DNA of 64,000 nt from Mesotoga infera (lineage in GTDB: Bacteria; Thermotogota; Thermotogae; Petrotogales; Kosmotogaceae), in assembly GCF_900157305.1 (NCBI RefSeq), contig NZ_LS974202.1, positions 2,356,001 through 2,420,000 of the forward strand, written 5' to 3'. A model generated the notes under the pieces. The model was not told the DNA's origin and made no database searches. It was given only the letters and a program-made list of their open reading frames with translations. The stretch's first letter is position 1, and the number at the start of each line of letters is the position of its first letter. The translations under genes and the position numbers were made by a program. This document shows positions 19,485 to 28,627 of this stretch, in pieces.

Positions 19485-21764
19485 TCACATCAGCCTTACT
19501 TTTCGCTTCTTCTTTCTTATGAAAGAAGATCTAAATATAAGCAAAAGAAGGATAGCTATCGCTGCAACCGCAACCAACACAAGCAGCCAGTTAGTTTTTT
19601 TCTCGTCCATGGCCGGAGCTGCCAGTCTTATGGTTTTTTCAGAAGTGTTGCCTTCAAGATCTCTGGCAACGACTCTGTACTCGCCGTAATCTCCCACAAT
19701 AACGAACATCTCTTTTTCTTTGAGATCCACCGGATATCTCTTCTCGGAGACTTCTACTTCAAGCACCTTTATATCGTCACTCACCTTGAAGTTCAGCATC
19801 TTTTCCTTATTGGCATCAGCGTATTGTACATCTTCGGCCTCTATAATCGGACTCTCGGTGATGATTTTCGTCTCGGTCAGTACATCTTTTTCGACCCAGC
19901 CATATTCTTTAACGAAGAAAGAATTTTCCCCCTCGGCCGTAACGGTTACTTCCTGACCGCGTCTGAGATTTCCTTGATCCCTTTCAACCCAGAAGGTTTT
20001 TGCGTTTGCATACAACGAAAAGGTGGCCCAGGCTTCGTTGCCCTCGTTATCTATAGCTGCCACACGGTATTCGCCAGTTCCAGCGACCTTGATTCTAATA
20101 TTCTCGTGCGGAGAGTTCACAGATACCTCATCGCGTTTTTCGTCGGGTCCGATAACGATTACCGTTTTGACCTCATTGTTGTCGGTCACGACGAAATTAA
20201 GATGCTTTTCGTGGCCTATCATAACCTGTTGAGACGTTTGGCCTGTTATCTGGGGAGGTTCTATATCAGGTGCGATATCGGAAAAAAACTCACGCGAAAG
20301 CCATTCGCCGTTTACCAGAAGATCCATATCTTTGCGGTCGCTCACGACCACTTGATCGCCCCGCCTGTACGGTCCAACATTGTCTATCACATACATCTTG
20401 GTCTCTTCAAACTGAACTTCTAGTATTTTTTCATCGAAATTTCCTATTGAATCGAAAGCTTTGATGGTTAATGCACCGGCCGAGGTTGTTCTGAAGGTCA
20501 CTTTGCCTGACTCTCCGATGGGGATTTCCTCATCGTTCACGGTGACTCTCACAACGGGCTGTGAAACAACGAAGGTCAAATCGGTATTATCAATAGTAAT
20601 GGATTGTGGAGATTGAACGTATATTCTCGGGAGTTTATCTAGCTGGAGCAATAGACTTGACAACTCTGTTCCCTGCTGATTGGGCTGCTTCCCAGAAGAA
20701 GTTTTGACACGCGATGCGCCTTTACTCGAAGCAACCCAGTTACCATCGCCGTTGTAGGAAAAGTATTCCCCGTCTCCGAAGCCTATCAAGGTACCGAGAG
20801 CCACTCCTTTATCAACGTCCCATATCTTTACAGTACCGTCGCTCGAGCCAGAGTAAATTATGCTGGAATCACCCGATAGAACAATCGAAGAAACATCCCA
20901 AGTATGTCCCGTTATCATTTTTACCAGAGAGCCAAGCGGTAGAGAAAGTATCTTCACTGTTCTATCACGTGAGGAGGTGAATATCAAGTCCCCTCTTATG
21001 ATTATCGCCGTTACCTCCGCGTTGTGAGCCTTTACTATTCTCAGTGCTGACCAGGTTTTTACATCGTAGAATTTCAACGGGCCATCTTTAGATCCAACTA
21101 CCAGAATACTCCTTTTCTCATCCATATTGACAGACGAAAGAGCCCCAATTTCAGCCTTAATAACCTTCACCTGTTGACCTGTAGAAGTATCCCATATTCT
21201 CAATGTACCATCATCAGACACCGAGTATAGACGGTTTTGTTCTGGCCAGTGGACTATTGAATTTACCGGTCCCGAGTGGCCTCTCAACGATCTTATGAAA
21301 GCTAGTTCAGACAGAGACCAGACTTTTACTGTTCCATCGGAACCGGCCGAATAAAGTGTCTTACCGTCTTCCGTGACCAGTAAATAATTCACTGAACTCG
21401 TATGACTGCTAAGTGATTTTAAAGGTTTGCCAGTTTCCATCTCCCAAACTATTATCATGCCATCATCGTATCCAGCAATGCCAAGTCTTCCATCAGGTGA
21501 TACTGCTAACGAAGTAACCCAGGAGCTGTGGAGTGAGAGGTTCATAGATAGCTTTCCATCAAGTAAGTTCCAGACCTTTACCGTGTTATCTATATAGCCG
21601 GCTAAAAGGCTTTTTCCATCAGTTGATAGTGCGATGCAGTTTATGCTGAAAGCCGTCTCGTCGGGAAAGTACTCCACGGAAAAAACGGCAGTCAAGCTAA
21701 GAAAAACGATAAAAAGAACAAGTAATAATTTTCTCAAATCCATCACCTTGGAAGGAATATTCAT
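19485..21764 (-). CDS. Secreted, membrane-anchored WD40-repeat protein
   Basis: This 759-residue protein has a signal sequence (LRKLLLVLFIVFLSLTAVFS), seven WD40 repeats to about residue 330 (such as VTSLAVSPDGRLGIAGYDDGMIIVWE and VSSIVLSGDSSIIYSGSSDGTVKIWD), then about 350 residues of Ig-like beta units, and a C-terminal membrane helix (about 725-746) with a basic tail RKKKRKVRLM. Outward exposure of a WD40 propeller with a C-terminal anchor is unusual in bacteria. ATG 21743 is an alternative start. No enzymatic motif is seen; protein binding is the likely role. Confidence 0.75.
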   Translation of the reverse strand: MNIPSKVMDLRKLLLVLFIVFLSLTAVFSVEYFPDETAFSINCIALSTDGKSLLAGYIDNTVKVWNLLDGKLSMNLSLHSSWVTSLAVSPDGRLGIAGYDDGMIIVWEMETGKPLKSLSSHTSSVNYLLVTEDGKTLYSAGSDGTVKVWSLSELAFIRSLRGHSGPVNSIVHWPEQNRLYSVSDDGTLRIWDTSTGQQVKVIKAEIGALSSVNMDEKRSILVVGSKDGPLKFYDVKTWSALRIVKAHNAEVTAIIIRGDLIFTSSRDRTVKILSLPLGSLVKMITGHTWDVSSIVLSGDSSIIYSGSSDGTVKIWDVDKGVALGTLIGFGDGEYFSYNGDGNWVASSKGASRVKTSSGKQPNQQGTELSSLLLQLDKLPRIYVQSPQSITIDNTDLTFVVSQPVVRVTVNDEEIPIGESGKVTFRTTSAGALTIKAFDSIGNFDEKILEVQFEETKMYVIDNVGPYRRGDQVVVSDRKDMDLLVNGEWLSREFFSDIAPDIEPPQITGQTSQQVMIGHEKHLNFVVTDNNEVKTVIVIGPDEKRDEVSVNSPHENIRIKVAGTGEYRVAAIDNEGNEAWATFSLYANAKTFWVERDQGNLRRGQEVTVTAEGENSFFVKEYGWVEKDVLTETKIITESPIIEAEDVQYADANKEKMLNFKVSDDIKVLEVEVSEKRYPVDLKEKEMFVIVGDYGEYRVVARDLEGNTSEKTIRLAAPAMDEKKTNWLLVLVAVAAIAILLLLIFRSSFIRKKKRKVRLM

Positions 21765-21805
21765 TCAATTCTATCATTTGATGATTTCGTGCACTATATA
21801 ACCTG

Positions 21806-22159
21806 TTAATCAAGAAACTTCTGGATCTCAACTCTATAGCCTTCGGGATCTTTGAGAAAAAAGTGATAGATTCCAAATTTCTCGTTTATCGAAGGTCTAT
21901 CCGGTGCCATTCCTAACTTAATAGCTTTTTCGTGAAAATCATCCACGAATTCCGTTAGAAAAGTCATTATTGGCGAGAGCGTGCCTGCCTCGACTGGAAG
22001 GTGTTCACAAAAACCTATCATACCTCCGGACGGCACTGAGTAAATTCTACAATTTCTCTGATCCCTAAATAGCTCCAAACCTAAAAAGCCTTGATAAAAC
22101 TCGTTAATCTTTTCTAGGGAATGACAACCAAGGAAAAATATCACCCCATTAATTTTCAT
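21806..22159 (-). CDS. VOC-family (glyoxalase/dioxygenase-like) protein
   Basis: The 117-residue protein is one vicinal-oxygen-chelate module. It starts MKINGVIFFLGCHSLEKINEFYQGFLGLELF and ends IYHFFLKDPEGYRVEIQKFLD, where the final Glu is a usual metal ligand. The family includes lyases, dioxygenases and binding proteins, and the substrate is unknown. AAAGGAG lies nine bases before the ATG. It has its own leader with a strong hairpin. Confidence 0.8.
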   Translation of the reverse strand: MKINGVIFFLGCHSLEKINEFYQGFLGLELFRDQRNCRIYSVPSGGMIGFCEHLPVEAGTLSPIMTFLTEFVDDFHEKAIKLGMAPDRPSINEKFGIYHFFLKDPEGYRVEIQKFLD

Positions 22160-22187
22160 TAAACCACACTCCTTTCTATACAGTAAA

Positions 22188-22212
22188 GGTCCGATCTAAG
22201 ATCGGACCTTTT
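22188..22212. terminator. Palindromic hairpin upstream of the VOC gene
   Basis: GGTCCGATC (22188-22196) and GATCGGACC (22200-22208) make a perfect 9-bp stem with loop TAA, followed on the plus strand by TTTT and flanked on the other side by AAA. It sits about 28 bases upstream of the leftward VOC start, so it could be an attenuator in that leader or the trace of an older transcription end. Confidence 0.55.
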
Positions 22213-22660
22213 CCGGTTGATAGTTCACACTTAATACGGAGTTGCTATGAGGAGAAGTCGCACTTAAAAAGGGTGTTGACATGCATTTTCGGTCTCTTTC
22301 AGCTCCCCAATATTTAAGACAGCGAGAAAGGAATCAAAGTTCAGGATGCTGTGTACCGATTATATTTTCTTTAAATTGCATATATGTTTAATTATGCGAA
22401 ATAATTCCAGGAAACGTTCACCGTCCTTTTGAAATTACCTATGTAATAGCAGAGTTCAGAGATCACGGATAAGAGAAATGAAGGTTCGAAATACCAGATC
22501 GCCTTTAGTGACGTAATAAGCTGGCATGATAGGAGTACTTCAGGTAAGCTGTGTGTATCTGTGAAAGTTTGTATAAATGTATTTTCATATAAAACCCGCC
22601 TAATGGGAGTTCTTACTGTCATAATTAGCTGTAGCTGGTTATAGAAAGCTATAATTGTCT
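22213..22660. other. Gene-free stretch before the ABC transporter
   Basis: About 450 bases hold no credible gene. A leftward frame at 22392-22622 has no ribosome site or recognisable product, and a rightward open stretch of about 65 codons lacks a start codon. The sequence is AT rich near its end. I see no repeat or RNA structure that I can name. Confidence 0.4.
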
Positions 22661-22689
22661 TTGGAATTGTATTGACTATTATCTATAAT
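22661..22689 (+). promoter_or_regulatory. Candidate promoter of the ABC transporter operon
   Basis: TTGGAA (22661-22666), a 17-base spacer and TATAAT (22684-22689) stand 38 bases before the ATG of the binding-protein gene, in an AT-rich stretch. The -10 is consensus, the -35 is moderate. Confidence 0.55.
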
Positions 22690-22727
22690 TTTATTTGTAC
22701 AACTACCTGTAAAGGGGGAGAAGATTT

Positions 22728-24377
22728 ATGAAAAAGGCTTTTGTAATTCTTTTCATCGTTTCGCTGTTGTTATCTGTAACAGTATTTGCGACAGATGTCA
22801 AAAGAGGAGGTACTCTCAGAATTACCTCTATGAAGCAGGGAATTCTAATCGAGAATTTCAATCCCTTCTCGCCAAATACCAATGAGATAGCGATTGGAGG
22901 TTTCTATGAAACCCTTATCTACTTCAATCCTATGACGGGAAGGATCATGAACTGGCTTGCAGAAAGCTATCAGTGGTCAGAAGACCTGCTTGAACTGACT
23001 TTCAATCTGAGAGAAAACGTCTTTTGGAACGATGGAACACCTTTCACTGAGAAAGATGTTCTCTTCACAGTTGGATTGGGAAAAGAAAACAGGGCGCTCG
23101 ATGTCGCAAGCCTCTGGTCAACGGGTATCACGGGCGTTCGCTCGGATAAGCCGATGACTGTTACATTTACCTTCTCTGATGTCAACACGACTATTATCCA
23201 GAGGTTTTCCAGTGTCTTCATAGTTCCAGAACATATCTGGTCGAAAGTCGAAGATCCCCTTACTTGGATAGGAGAGGGAATTCCCGTAGGCACAGGACCA
23301 TTCATACTGAAGGAAGGTTCCTTCAGTGAGCAGTCGTTCATTGTGGTTAGAAATCCAAATTACTGGCAGATCGGCGAAGATGGCAAACCTCTTCCTTACA
23401 TAGACGAAGTCCTCACGCTTACCACCACCAACGAACAAGTGCCTCTCAGACTCGCCAGAGGCGAATTTGATTGGGCCGGTTATTTCGTAGCCAACATCGA
23501 TGAAGTCTTCGTCAAGGCTGATCCCGAACATTTCAAGTATTGGCTGCCCGAAGGAAACCTGGTCTTCTTGAACCTCAACAACCTTAAGTGGCCTTTCGAT
23601 AACTATAACTTGAGGGCAGCAGTGGCTGCAGCAATTGATCCGGTGGAGATAACCAGAATAATGGCTAGCGGAGCAGTGCCGGCTTCTTTAGCAGGGGTGA
23701 AGGCGAGTTATCTCAGGCTTGCAAAAAAGGGTCTAGATGAATACGGCATCGAATACGATCCTGATTATGCAAGGTATCTTATAGAGAAAGAAGGATATAA
23801 ACTTGGCAGAAACGGCATCTATGAGAAGAATGGCAAAGCCCTTTCTCTAAATCTTTATGTTCCAACGGGATGGACCGACTGGATCATGGGAGCAGAAGAA
23901 GTGTCAAGACAGCTGAAAGAGATCGGAATTGAGGCTATCGTTACTCTGGCTGCCTGGCCATCTCCTTACAAAGACATGATATTCAATGGTAATTACGAAA
24001 TGCTCTTTGGAATATCCGTCACCGGCACAAGTCCTTATTATCAGTTTGACAACTGGGTACATTCCAAACACTGGGCCCCGATCGGTGAAAATGCCGGTAA
24101 CTATTACGGGATGCGTTACAAAAACGATAGAATCGACGAACTCCTCGACAGCTATAAAAAGTTGACCGATCCTCAGGCTCAGGATGAGATAATGGAAGAG
24201 GTTATAAGTATCTTTCTAAGAGATCTTCCTTCCGTACCTATGTTCTTCAACCCGGTATGGTTCGAATACAGTACCCGAAACTTCATAGGCTGGCCTAGCG
24301 CCGAAAATCCTTATGCAGAGCCGAGACCGACCGGTATGGACAAGATGCCTATCATGCTTTCTATCCATCTGAGATAA
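22728..24377 (+). CDS. ABC transporter substrate-binding protein (SBP_bac_5 type)
   Basis: The 549-residue exported protein has a signal peptide (FVILFIVSLLLSVTVFA) without a lipobox cysteine. The mature part has features of the DppA/OppA cluster: RGGTLRI, WLAESYQWSEDLLELTFNLRENVFWNDGTPFTEKDV, and the late LPSVPMFFNPVWFEYS. Relatives bind peptides or, in Thermotogales, often oligosaccharides; the ligand here is open. GGGGGAG lies before the ATG. It is the first gene of a five-gene transporter, separated from the permeases by a hairpin. Confidence 0.9.
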   Translation: MKKAFVILFIVSLLLSVTVFATDVKRGGTLRITSMKQGILIENFNPFSPNTNEIAIGGFYETLIYFNPMTGRIMNWLAESYQWSEDLLELTFNLRENVFWNDGTPFTEKDVLFTVGLGKENRALDVASLWSTGITGVRSDKPMTVTFTFSDVNTTIIQRFSSVFIVPEHIWSKVEDPLTWIGEGIPVGTGPFILKEGSFSEQSFIVVRNPNYWQIGEDGKPLPYIDEVLTLTTTNEQVPLRLARGEFDWAGYFVANIDEVFVKADPEHFKYWLPEGNLVFLNLNNLKWPFDNYNLRAAVAAAIDPVEITRIMASGAVPASLAGVKASYLRLAKKGLDEYGIEYDPDYARYLIEKEGYKLGRNGIYEKNGKALSLNLYVPTGWTDWIMGAEEVSRQLKEIGIEAIVTLAAWPSPYKDMIFNGNYEMLFGISVTGTSPYYQFDNWVHSKHWAPIGENAGNYYGMRYKNDRIDELLDSYKKLTDPQAQDEIMEEVISIFLRDLPSVPMFFNPVWFEYSTRNFIGWPSAENPYAEPRPTGMDKMPIMLSIHLR

Positions 24378-24389
24378 CTCTTCTAAAGT

Positions 24390-24419
24390 AAACTTGCGGG
24401 CGTTCTCGCCCGCAAGTTT
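24390..24419 (+). terminator. Strong hairpin between binding-protein and permease genes
   Basis: A perfect 13-bp stem (24390-24402 with 24407-24419; loop TTCT) ends in TTT then CATTC. It lies 13 bases after the binding-protein stop and inside the operon. It probably acts as a partial terminator or 3' stabiliser so that more binding protein than membrane components is made, a known layout in transporter operons. Confidence 0.8.
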
Positions 24420-24487
24420 CATTCTTAAGTGCGAGAGGAGGTAAGGAGGTCCGCTTTCCAAAATGAAAAAGGGCTTTCTGGATAAAC

Positions 24488-25468
24488 GTGGCTTACTTCG
24501 CTAGAAAGATCGGATTGTTGTTTTTTGCTTTGCTTGTGGCAGTCACGCTCAATTTTTTTATTCCCAGGATGATGCCGGGCGATCCCGCACAGGATCTGAT
24601 GGACAAAATGCAGGGTATTCCATTGGAATCTCTTGAAGCTATAAGGGTCGCCTTTGGTGTTGACTCTTCCGACCCTATGATACTTCAATATGGGAAGTAT
24701 CTTTTAAATCTTCTGAAGGGTGATCTTGGAATCTCTATTTCCAGGTTTCCGACACCGGTCTGGAGAGTTTTGCAGATAGCCATTCCCTGGACAGTTGGAC
24801 TAATGGGCACCGCAACGATAATAAGTTTCTTTCTGGGTACTGTGATTGGAATAGGCGTAGCCTGGAAACGAAACACGAGGCTTGCCTCCTTCACTGTCGG
24901 GCTTTTCATTTTCGTGCGTTCCTTTCCCTACTTTTGGCTAGGATTACTGCTAATTTACTTTCTGGCTTTCAAGCTGCCGATATTCCCGCTGGGTAGCGCC
25001 TATACTCCGCAGCTTCAGAGAGGAACAATGGAATTCTTTTTGTCGGTTTTTAGGCACGCCATACTTCCGGCTCTGACCATAGTGATCTCATCTATGGGAG
25101 CCTGGATACTGACGATGAGGAACAATATGATTAATGTACTTGCCGAGGAGTACATTACTGTTGCTCAAGCCAAGGGACTTCCTCTTCGAAGGATCAAAAC
25201 TTTGTACGCAGCAAAGAATGCAATACTTCCATCTATTACAGGCTTTGCCATGTCCCTGGGGTTTGTTGTCGGTGGGGGTTTGCTAACGGAAATGGTTTTT
25301 TCTTATCCGGGAGTAGGACTGATGCTTTATCAAGCCGTTCAAAGTAAGGATTATCCGCTTATGCAGGCGATCTTTCTCTTTATTTCGGTAGCTGTCCTAC
25401 TGGCTAACTTCATCGCAGATATCGCGATCCTGATTCTCGATCCCCGTGTCCGGGATGGTGGTAAGTGA
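24488..25468 (+). CDS. ABC transporter permease (DppB type)
   Basis: The 326-residue inner-membrane protein has six predicted helices, beginning IGLLFFALLVAVTLNFFIP and the segment RMMPGDPAQDLM typical of DppB/OppB. The coupling EAA loop is near EEYITVAQAKGLPLRRIKTLYAAKNAILPSI. It starts with GTG at 24488; the gene overlaps the next permease by one base at the ATG-TGA junction. Confidence 0.92.
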   Translation: MAYFARKIGLLFFALLVAVTLNFFIPRMMPGDPAQDLMDKMQGIPLESLEAIRVAFGVDSSDPMILQYGKYLLNLLKGDLGISISRFPTPVWRVLQIAIPWTVGLMGTATIISFFLGTVIGIGVAWKRNTRLASFTVGLFIFVRSFPYFWLGLLLIYFLAFKLPIFPLGSAYTPQLQRGTMEFFLSVFRHAILPALTIVISSMGAWILTMRNNMINVLAEEYITVAQAKGLPLRRIKTLYAAKNAILPSITGFAMSLGFVVGGGLLTEMVFSYPGVGLMLYQAVQSKDYPLMQAIFLFISVAVLLANFIADIAILILDPRVRDGGK

Positions 25469-26445
25469 TGTTGAAGGATACTTTTTCTCTCTTCATAGAG
25501 AATAGAAAGGCATTATTGGGGCTAATTATACTTATCTTTTTCTCCGGAGTGGCGATCTTCGCACCGATCATTGCACCTTACGATCCAAAGACGAACAAGG
25601 TCGATGTAATGAAGATAGTGAACGAAGAAATCGGCAGAACTACAACTATTGAAAGAGAACAGATCGACGAATTGACAGAAAGAAGGGTCTATACTCAGTC
25701 GATCACAACAACATATGAAAAAGTCACAACCAGGCTACCACTGAACGCCAAGCCTTCCAATCAACATTTGCTGGGAACCACGAAAGCAGGTCAGGATCTC
25801 TTTTCTCAGATGGTTTACGGAACAAGAATCACGCTTACGGTCGGACTGGTGACGGGGCTTTTTACAACGTTTCTTGCATTGTCGCTGGCACTTGCGGCAG
25901 GCTACTTCGGGGGTATAGTGGACGATGTTATATCTCTTTTCACGAACGTTTTTCTGGTTATTCCGAGCCTTCCCCTTATGATAGTTATCGCCGCTTATAT
26001 AACCGTAAAGGGTGTGATTCCGATCGTTCTAATTCTGGGTTTAACCAGCTGGCCCTGGCCTACGAGGATACTTCGCTCGCAGGTAGTGAGCCTCAAGAAC
26101 AGAGACTTCGTGAAAGTGGCTAGAAACTTAGGTGAAAGGCCTCTTTATATTGTCTTCAAGGAGATACTTCCGAATATGATCTCCCTGGTAATGGCCTCTT
26201 TTTTTTCGTCGACTATGGCTGCCATCATGGGAGAGGCTACGCTCGAGTTCCTTGGACTTGGCAACGTATCGGTGGTAAGCTGGGGTACAATCCTGTACTG
26301 GGCTCAGAACAGTGGAGCGCTTTTGTCGGGTGCATGGTGGTGGTTCCTTCCTCCGGGCATTTGTATAGCCCTGATCGGTACGTCTTTCGCCCTAATGAAT
26401 TTTGCCATTGACGAAATCTCCAATCCAAAACTTAGAAAGAGATGA
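25468..26445 (+). CDS. ABC transporter permease (DppC type)
   Basis: The 325-residue partner permease has a first helix LLGLIILIFFSGVAIFAP, then an unusually long periplasmic segment (about residues 40-100, charged and Thr rich) before HLLGTTKAGQDLFSQMVYGTR. The EAA loop is RDFVKVARNLGERPLYIVFKEILPN. It overlaps both neighbours, indicating coupled translation. Confidence 0.92.
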   Translation: MLKDTFSLFIENRKALLGLIILIFFSGVAIFAPIIAPYDPKTNKVDVMKIVNEEIGRTTTIEREQIDELTERRVYTQSITTTYEKVTTRLPLNAKPSNQHLLGTTKAGQDLFSQMVYGTRITLTVGLVTGLFTTFLALSLALAAGYFGGIVDDVISLFTNVFLVIPSLPLMIVIAAYITVKGVIPIVLILGLTSWPWPTRILRSQVVSLKNRDFVKVARNLGERPLYIVFKEILPNMISLVMASFFSSTMAAIMGEATLEFLGLGNVSVVSWGTILYWAQNSGALLSGAWWWFLPPGICIALIGTSFALMNFAIDEISNPKLRKR

Positions 26446-27437
26446 TTTCAATGGATAAATACGATGTGACGCCGATACTGCAATGCAAAAAGCTTGTGGC
26501 CGGTTACAAGATGAAAAGCGGTTTCGTTCACGCTGTGGACGATGTCTCTTTTGATCTCGAAAAAGGCGGTTTTCTAGGAATAGCTGGTGAATCGGGGTGC
26601 GGCAAATCCACATTAGCCTTTGCCATTATGAGGCTTCTCAAAGATAACGCCAAAATAGAAAGTGGTGAAATAATCTTCAAGGGAAGGGATCTTGCTAGAC
26701 TTAAAGACAATGAGATGAAAAAGATTCGCTGGGTCGATATATCGATGGTCTTTCAGTCGGCAATGAATGCCCTAAATCCCGTTCTTTCCATCGGAGAACA
26801 ACTTACCGATGCGGTACATGCACACAGTGAAGTGACACAGAGCGAGGCGCATGATAAGGCAATCGAAGTGCTCAAACTGGTCGATATCTCTCAAGACAGA
26901 TTCAATTCATATCCTCACCAGTTGTCGGGGGGAATGAAACAGAGAGTCATGATAGCGATGGCCCTTATTCTTAATCCCACACTCGTCATAATGGACGAAC
27001 CGACGACGGCACTGGATGTTGTTGTGCAACGTACGATAATTGAAAAGATACAGGAGCTCAGGAATGCGCTGGGCTTTTCGGTGATATTTATCACTCATGA
27101 CCTCTCTCTTTTAGTAGAGATCAGCGATACTTTGGCCATTATGTATGCAGGAAAGATAGTAGAGTACGGTTCCGCCCAGGCTCTTTTCAATCATCCTTTG
27201 CACCCATATACAATTGGGCTTATGAACTCTTTCCCCTCTCTCACCGGTAAGATAAGCAGAATGGGAGGTATTGAGGGAAAGCCACCGAATCTGCTCGATC
27301 CGCCTGAAGGCTGCAGATTCAGCCCGCGCTGTCCTCAAGCTATGAGCATCTGTAGAAAGTCTTATCCATCGCTGGAAAATAAAGGTGAAAATCATAGCGT
27401 TGCCTGTTTTCTTCACGAAGGAGTTGATAAGCCATGA
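26442..27437 (+). CDS. ABC transporter ATPase (DppD type)
   Basis: The 331-residue ATPase has P loop GESGCGKST, signature LSGGMKQR, Walker B LVIMDEPTTALD and the switch His in FITHDLSL. The C-terminal oligopeptide-transporter extension carries four cysteines (GCRFSPRCPQAMSICRK and later VACF), which in the family bind an iron-sulfur cluster. Confidence 0.93.
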   Translation: MISMDKYDVTPILQCKKLVAGYKMKSGFVHAVDDVSFDLEKGGFLGIAGESGCGKSTLAFAIMRLLKDNAKIESGEIIFKGRDLARLKDNEMKKIRWVDISMVFQSAMNALNPVLSIGEQLTDAVHAHSEVTQSEAHDKAIEVLKLVDISQDRFNSYPHQLSGGMKQRVMIAMALILNPTLVIMDEPTTALDVVVQRTIIEKIQELRNALGFSVIFITHDLSLLVEISDTLAIMYAGKIVEYGSAQALFNHPLHPYTIGLMNSFPSLTGKISRMGGIEGKPPNLLDPPEGCRFSPRCPQAMSICRKSYPSLENKGENHSVACFLHEGVDKP

Positions 27438-28405
27438 ATAACGACATACTGCTTCTTGAAAGAGTTTCGAAACATTTTCCGGTAAACTCCCTCAGAAGAG
27501 GCGGTAAGTATGTACATGCCATGGATGAGATCTCTTTCTCTCTAAAAAGGGGAGAAGTTCTAGCGATAGTTGGAGAATCGGGGAGTGGAAAGACCACCAC
27601 GGCAAATGTTATAGCCAGAATTTACAAACAAACTTCCGGCAGCGTAACCTTCGAAGGCAGAGAAATAAGCAAAAATATGTCGCGCGAAGATGAATTGAGA
27701 TACCACAAAAAAGTCCAGATGATTTTTCAGGATCCCTTTGGAGCTCTCAACCCAACACGAACTGTCGAAGGAATATTGGAGCGACCTTTCCTGATTCACA
27801 AAATCGCCAGCAAGAGAAAAGACGTAAAAGACAGGATAGATGAGATACTCACCCAGGTTGGTCTTGAACCTCCTGAACAGTTCACCAGAAAGTTTCCCCA
27901 TGAACTATCTGGAGGACAAAGGCAAAGGGTAAATATTGCAAGGGCCTTCGCTGTCGAGCCTGAACTGATTCTGGCCGACGAACCTACTTCGATGCTCGAT
28001 GTTTCGAACAGAATGAGTATTATGAATATGATGCTTTACCTTAAAGAAAGTCACGGTGTATCCTTCATATACATAACCCACGATCTTGCCGGTGCCCGCT
28101 ATATGAGCGACAGAATAATAGTCATGTACGCGGGCATGATCATGGAGATTGGCACGGCCGAAAAGATTATTAACGACTCTTTTCATCCATACACAAAACT
28201 GTTAAAAACGGCTGCCCCCTCTCCAGAGATTGGGTTGAAGCGGAAGAAGCTAATTACGAGTGGAGATATTCCGTCGCTGATCGATCCTCCAGATGGTTGT
28301 CGTTTTCATCCCAGATGTCCTTTCGCAAGCGATATTTGTTCTCTGGAGATGCCGGTAATGAAGAAGATCGACGAAGATCATTATGCGAGATGTTTTCTCA
28401 GATAA
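27434..28405 (+). CDS. ABC transporter ATPase (DppF type)
   Basis: The 323-residue second ATPase has P loop GESGSGKTT, signature LSGGQRQR, Walker B LILADEPTSMLD and switch His in YITHDLAG. It too ends in the Cys-rich extension (GCRFHPRCPFASDICS and ARCFLR). It closes the operon and overlaps dppD-like by four bases. No clear terminator follows. Confidence 0.93.
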   Translation: MNNDILLLERVSKHFPVNSLRRGGKYVHAMDEISFSLKRGEVLAIVGESGSGKTTTANVIARIYKQTSGSVTFEGREISKNMSREDELRYHKKVQMIFQDPFGALNPTRTVEGILERPFLIHKIASKRKDVKDRIDEILTQVGLEPPEQFTRKFPHELSGGQRQRVNIARAFAVEPELILADEPTSMLDVSNRMSIMNMMLYLKESHGVSFIYITHDLAGARYMSDRIIVMYAGMIMEIGTAEKIINDSFHPYTKLLKTAAPSPEIGLKRKKLITSGDIPSLIDPPDGCRFHPRCPFASDICSLEMPVMKKIDEDHYARCFLR

Positions 28406-28417
28406 ATCTTCGGTTAA

Positions 28418-28627
28418 ACCCTTGGGTTCAGGGGATCCCATATAAGTCTTAAAGAAAAGATTATGGGGATTGCCAAAGTATTCGCCGCGATGAGCCATTA
28501 CAAAACCCACAGTGTAGAACACGGCGCAGGAATGACCCTGAAAGAAATAAGCGACAATTCCAGCAGATTCGACAGTGATTTGGTAGATGCCTATTTCCAT
28601 TGCTTCAAAAGAGACTCCAAAATTTGA
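28418..28627 (+). pseudogene. Remnant of an HD-GYP phosphodiesterase gene (3' end only)
   Basis: A 69-codon frame without its own start, opening after a stop, reads KEKIMGIAKVFAAMSHYK, then EHGAGMTLKEISDNSSRFDSDLVDAYF and a stop. It matches the tail of HD-GYP domains (I.AVADVFDAL..., then FDP.LV.AF). The HD and GYP catalytic parts are absent, and the DNA just upstream belongs to the transporter gene, so the front was lost by deletion. Such proteins degrade cyclic di-GMP. Confidence 0.6.

Noticed and set aside
19287-20423. 378-codon rightward open frame opposite the WD40 operon
   Set aside because: It is antisense to clearly coding propeller repeats, spans the end of one gene and the start of the next, and resembles no protein.
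22392-22622. 76-codon leftward frame in the gap before the ABC transporter
   Set aside because: No ribosome site, no recognisable sequence and AT-rich non-coding character.
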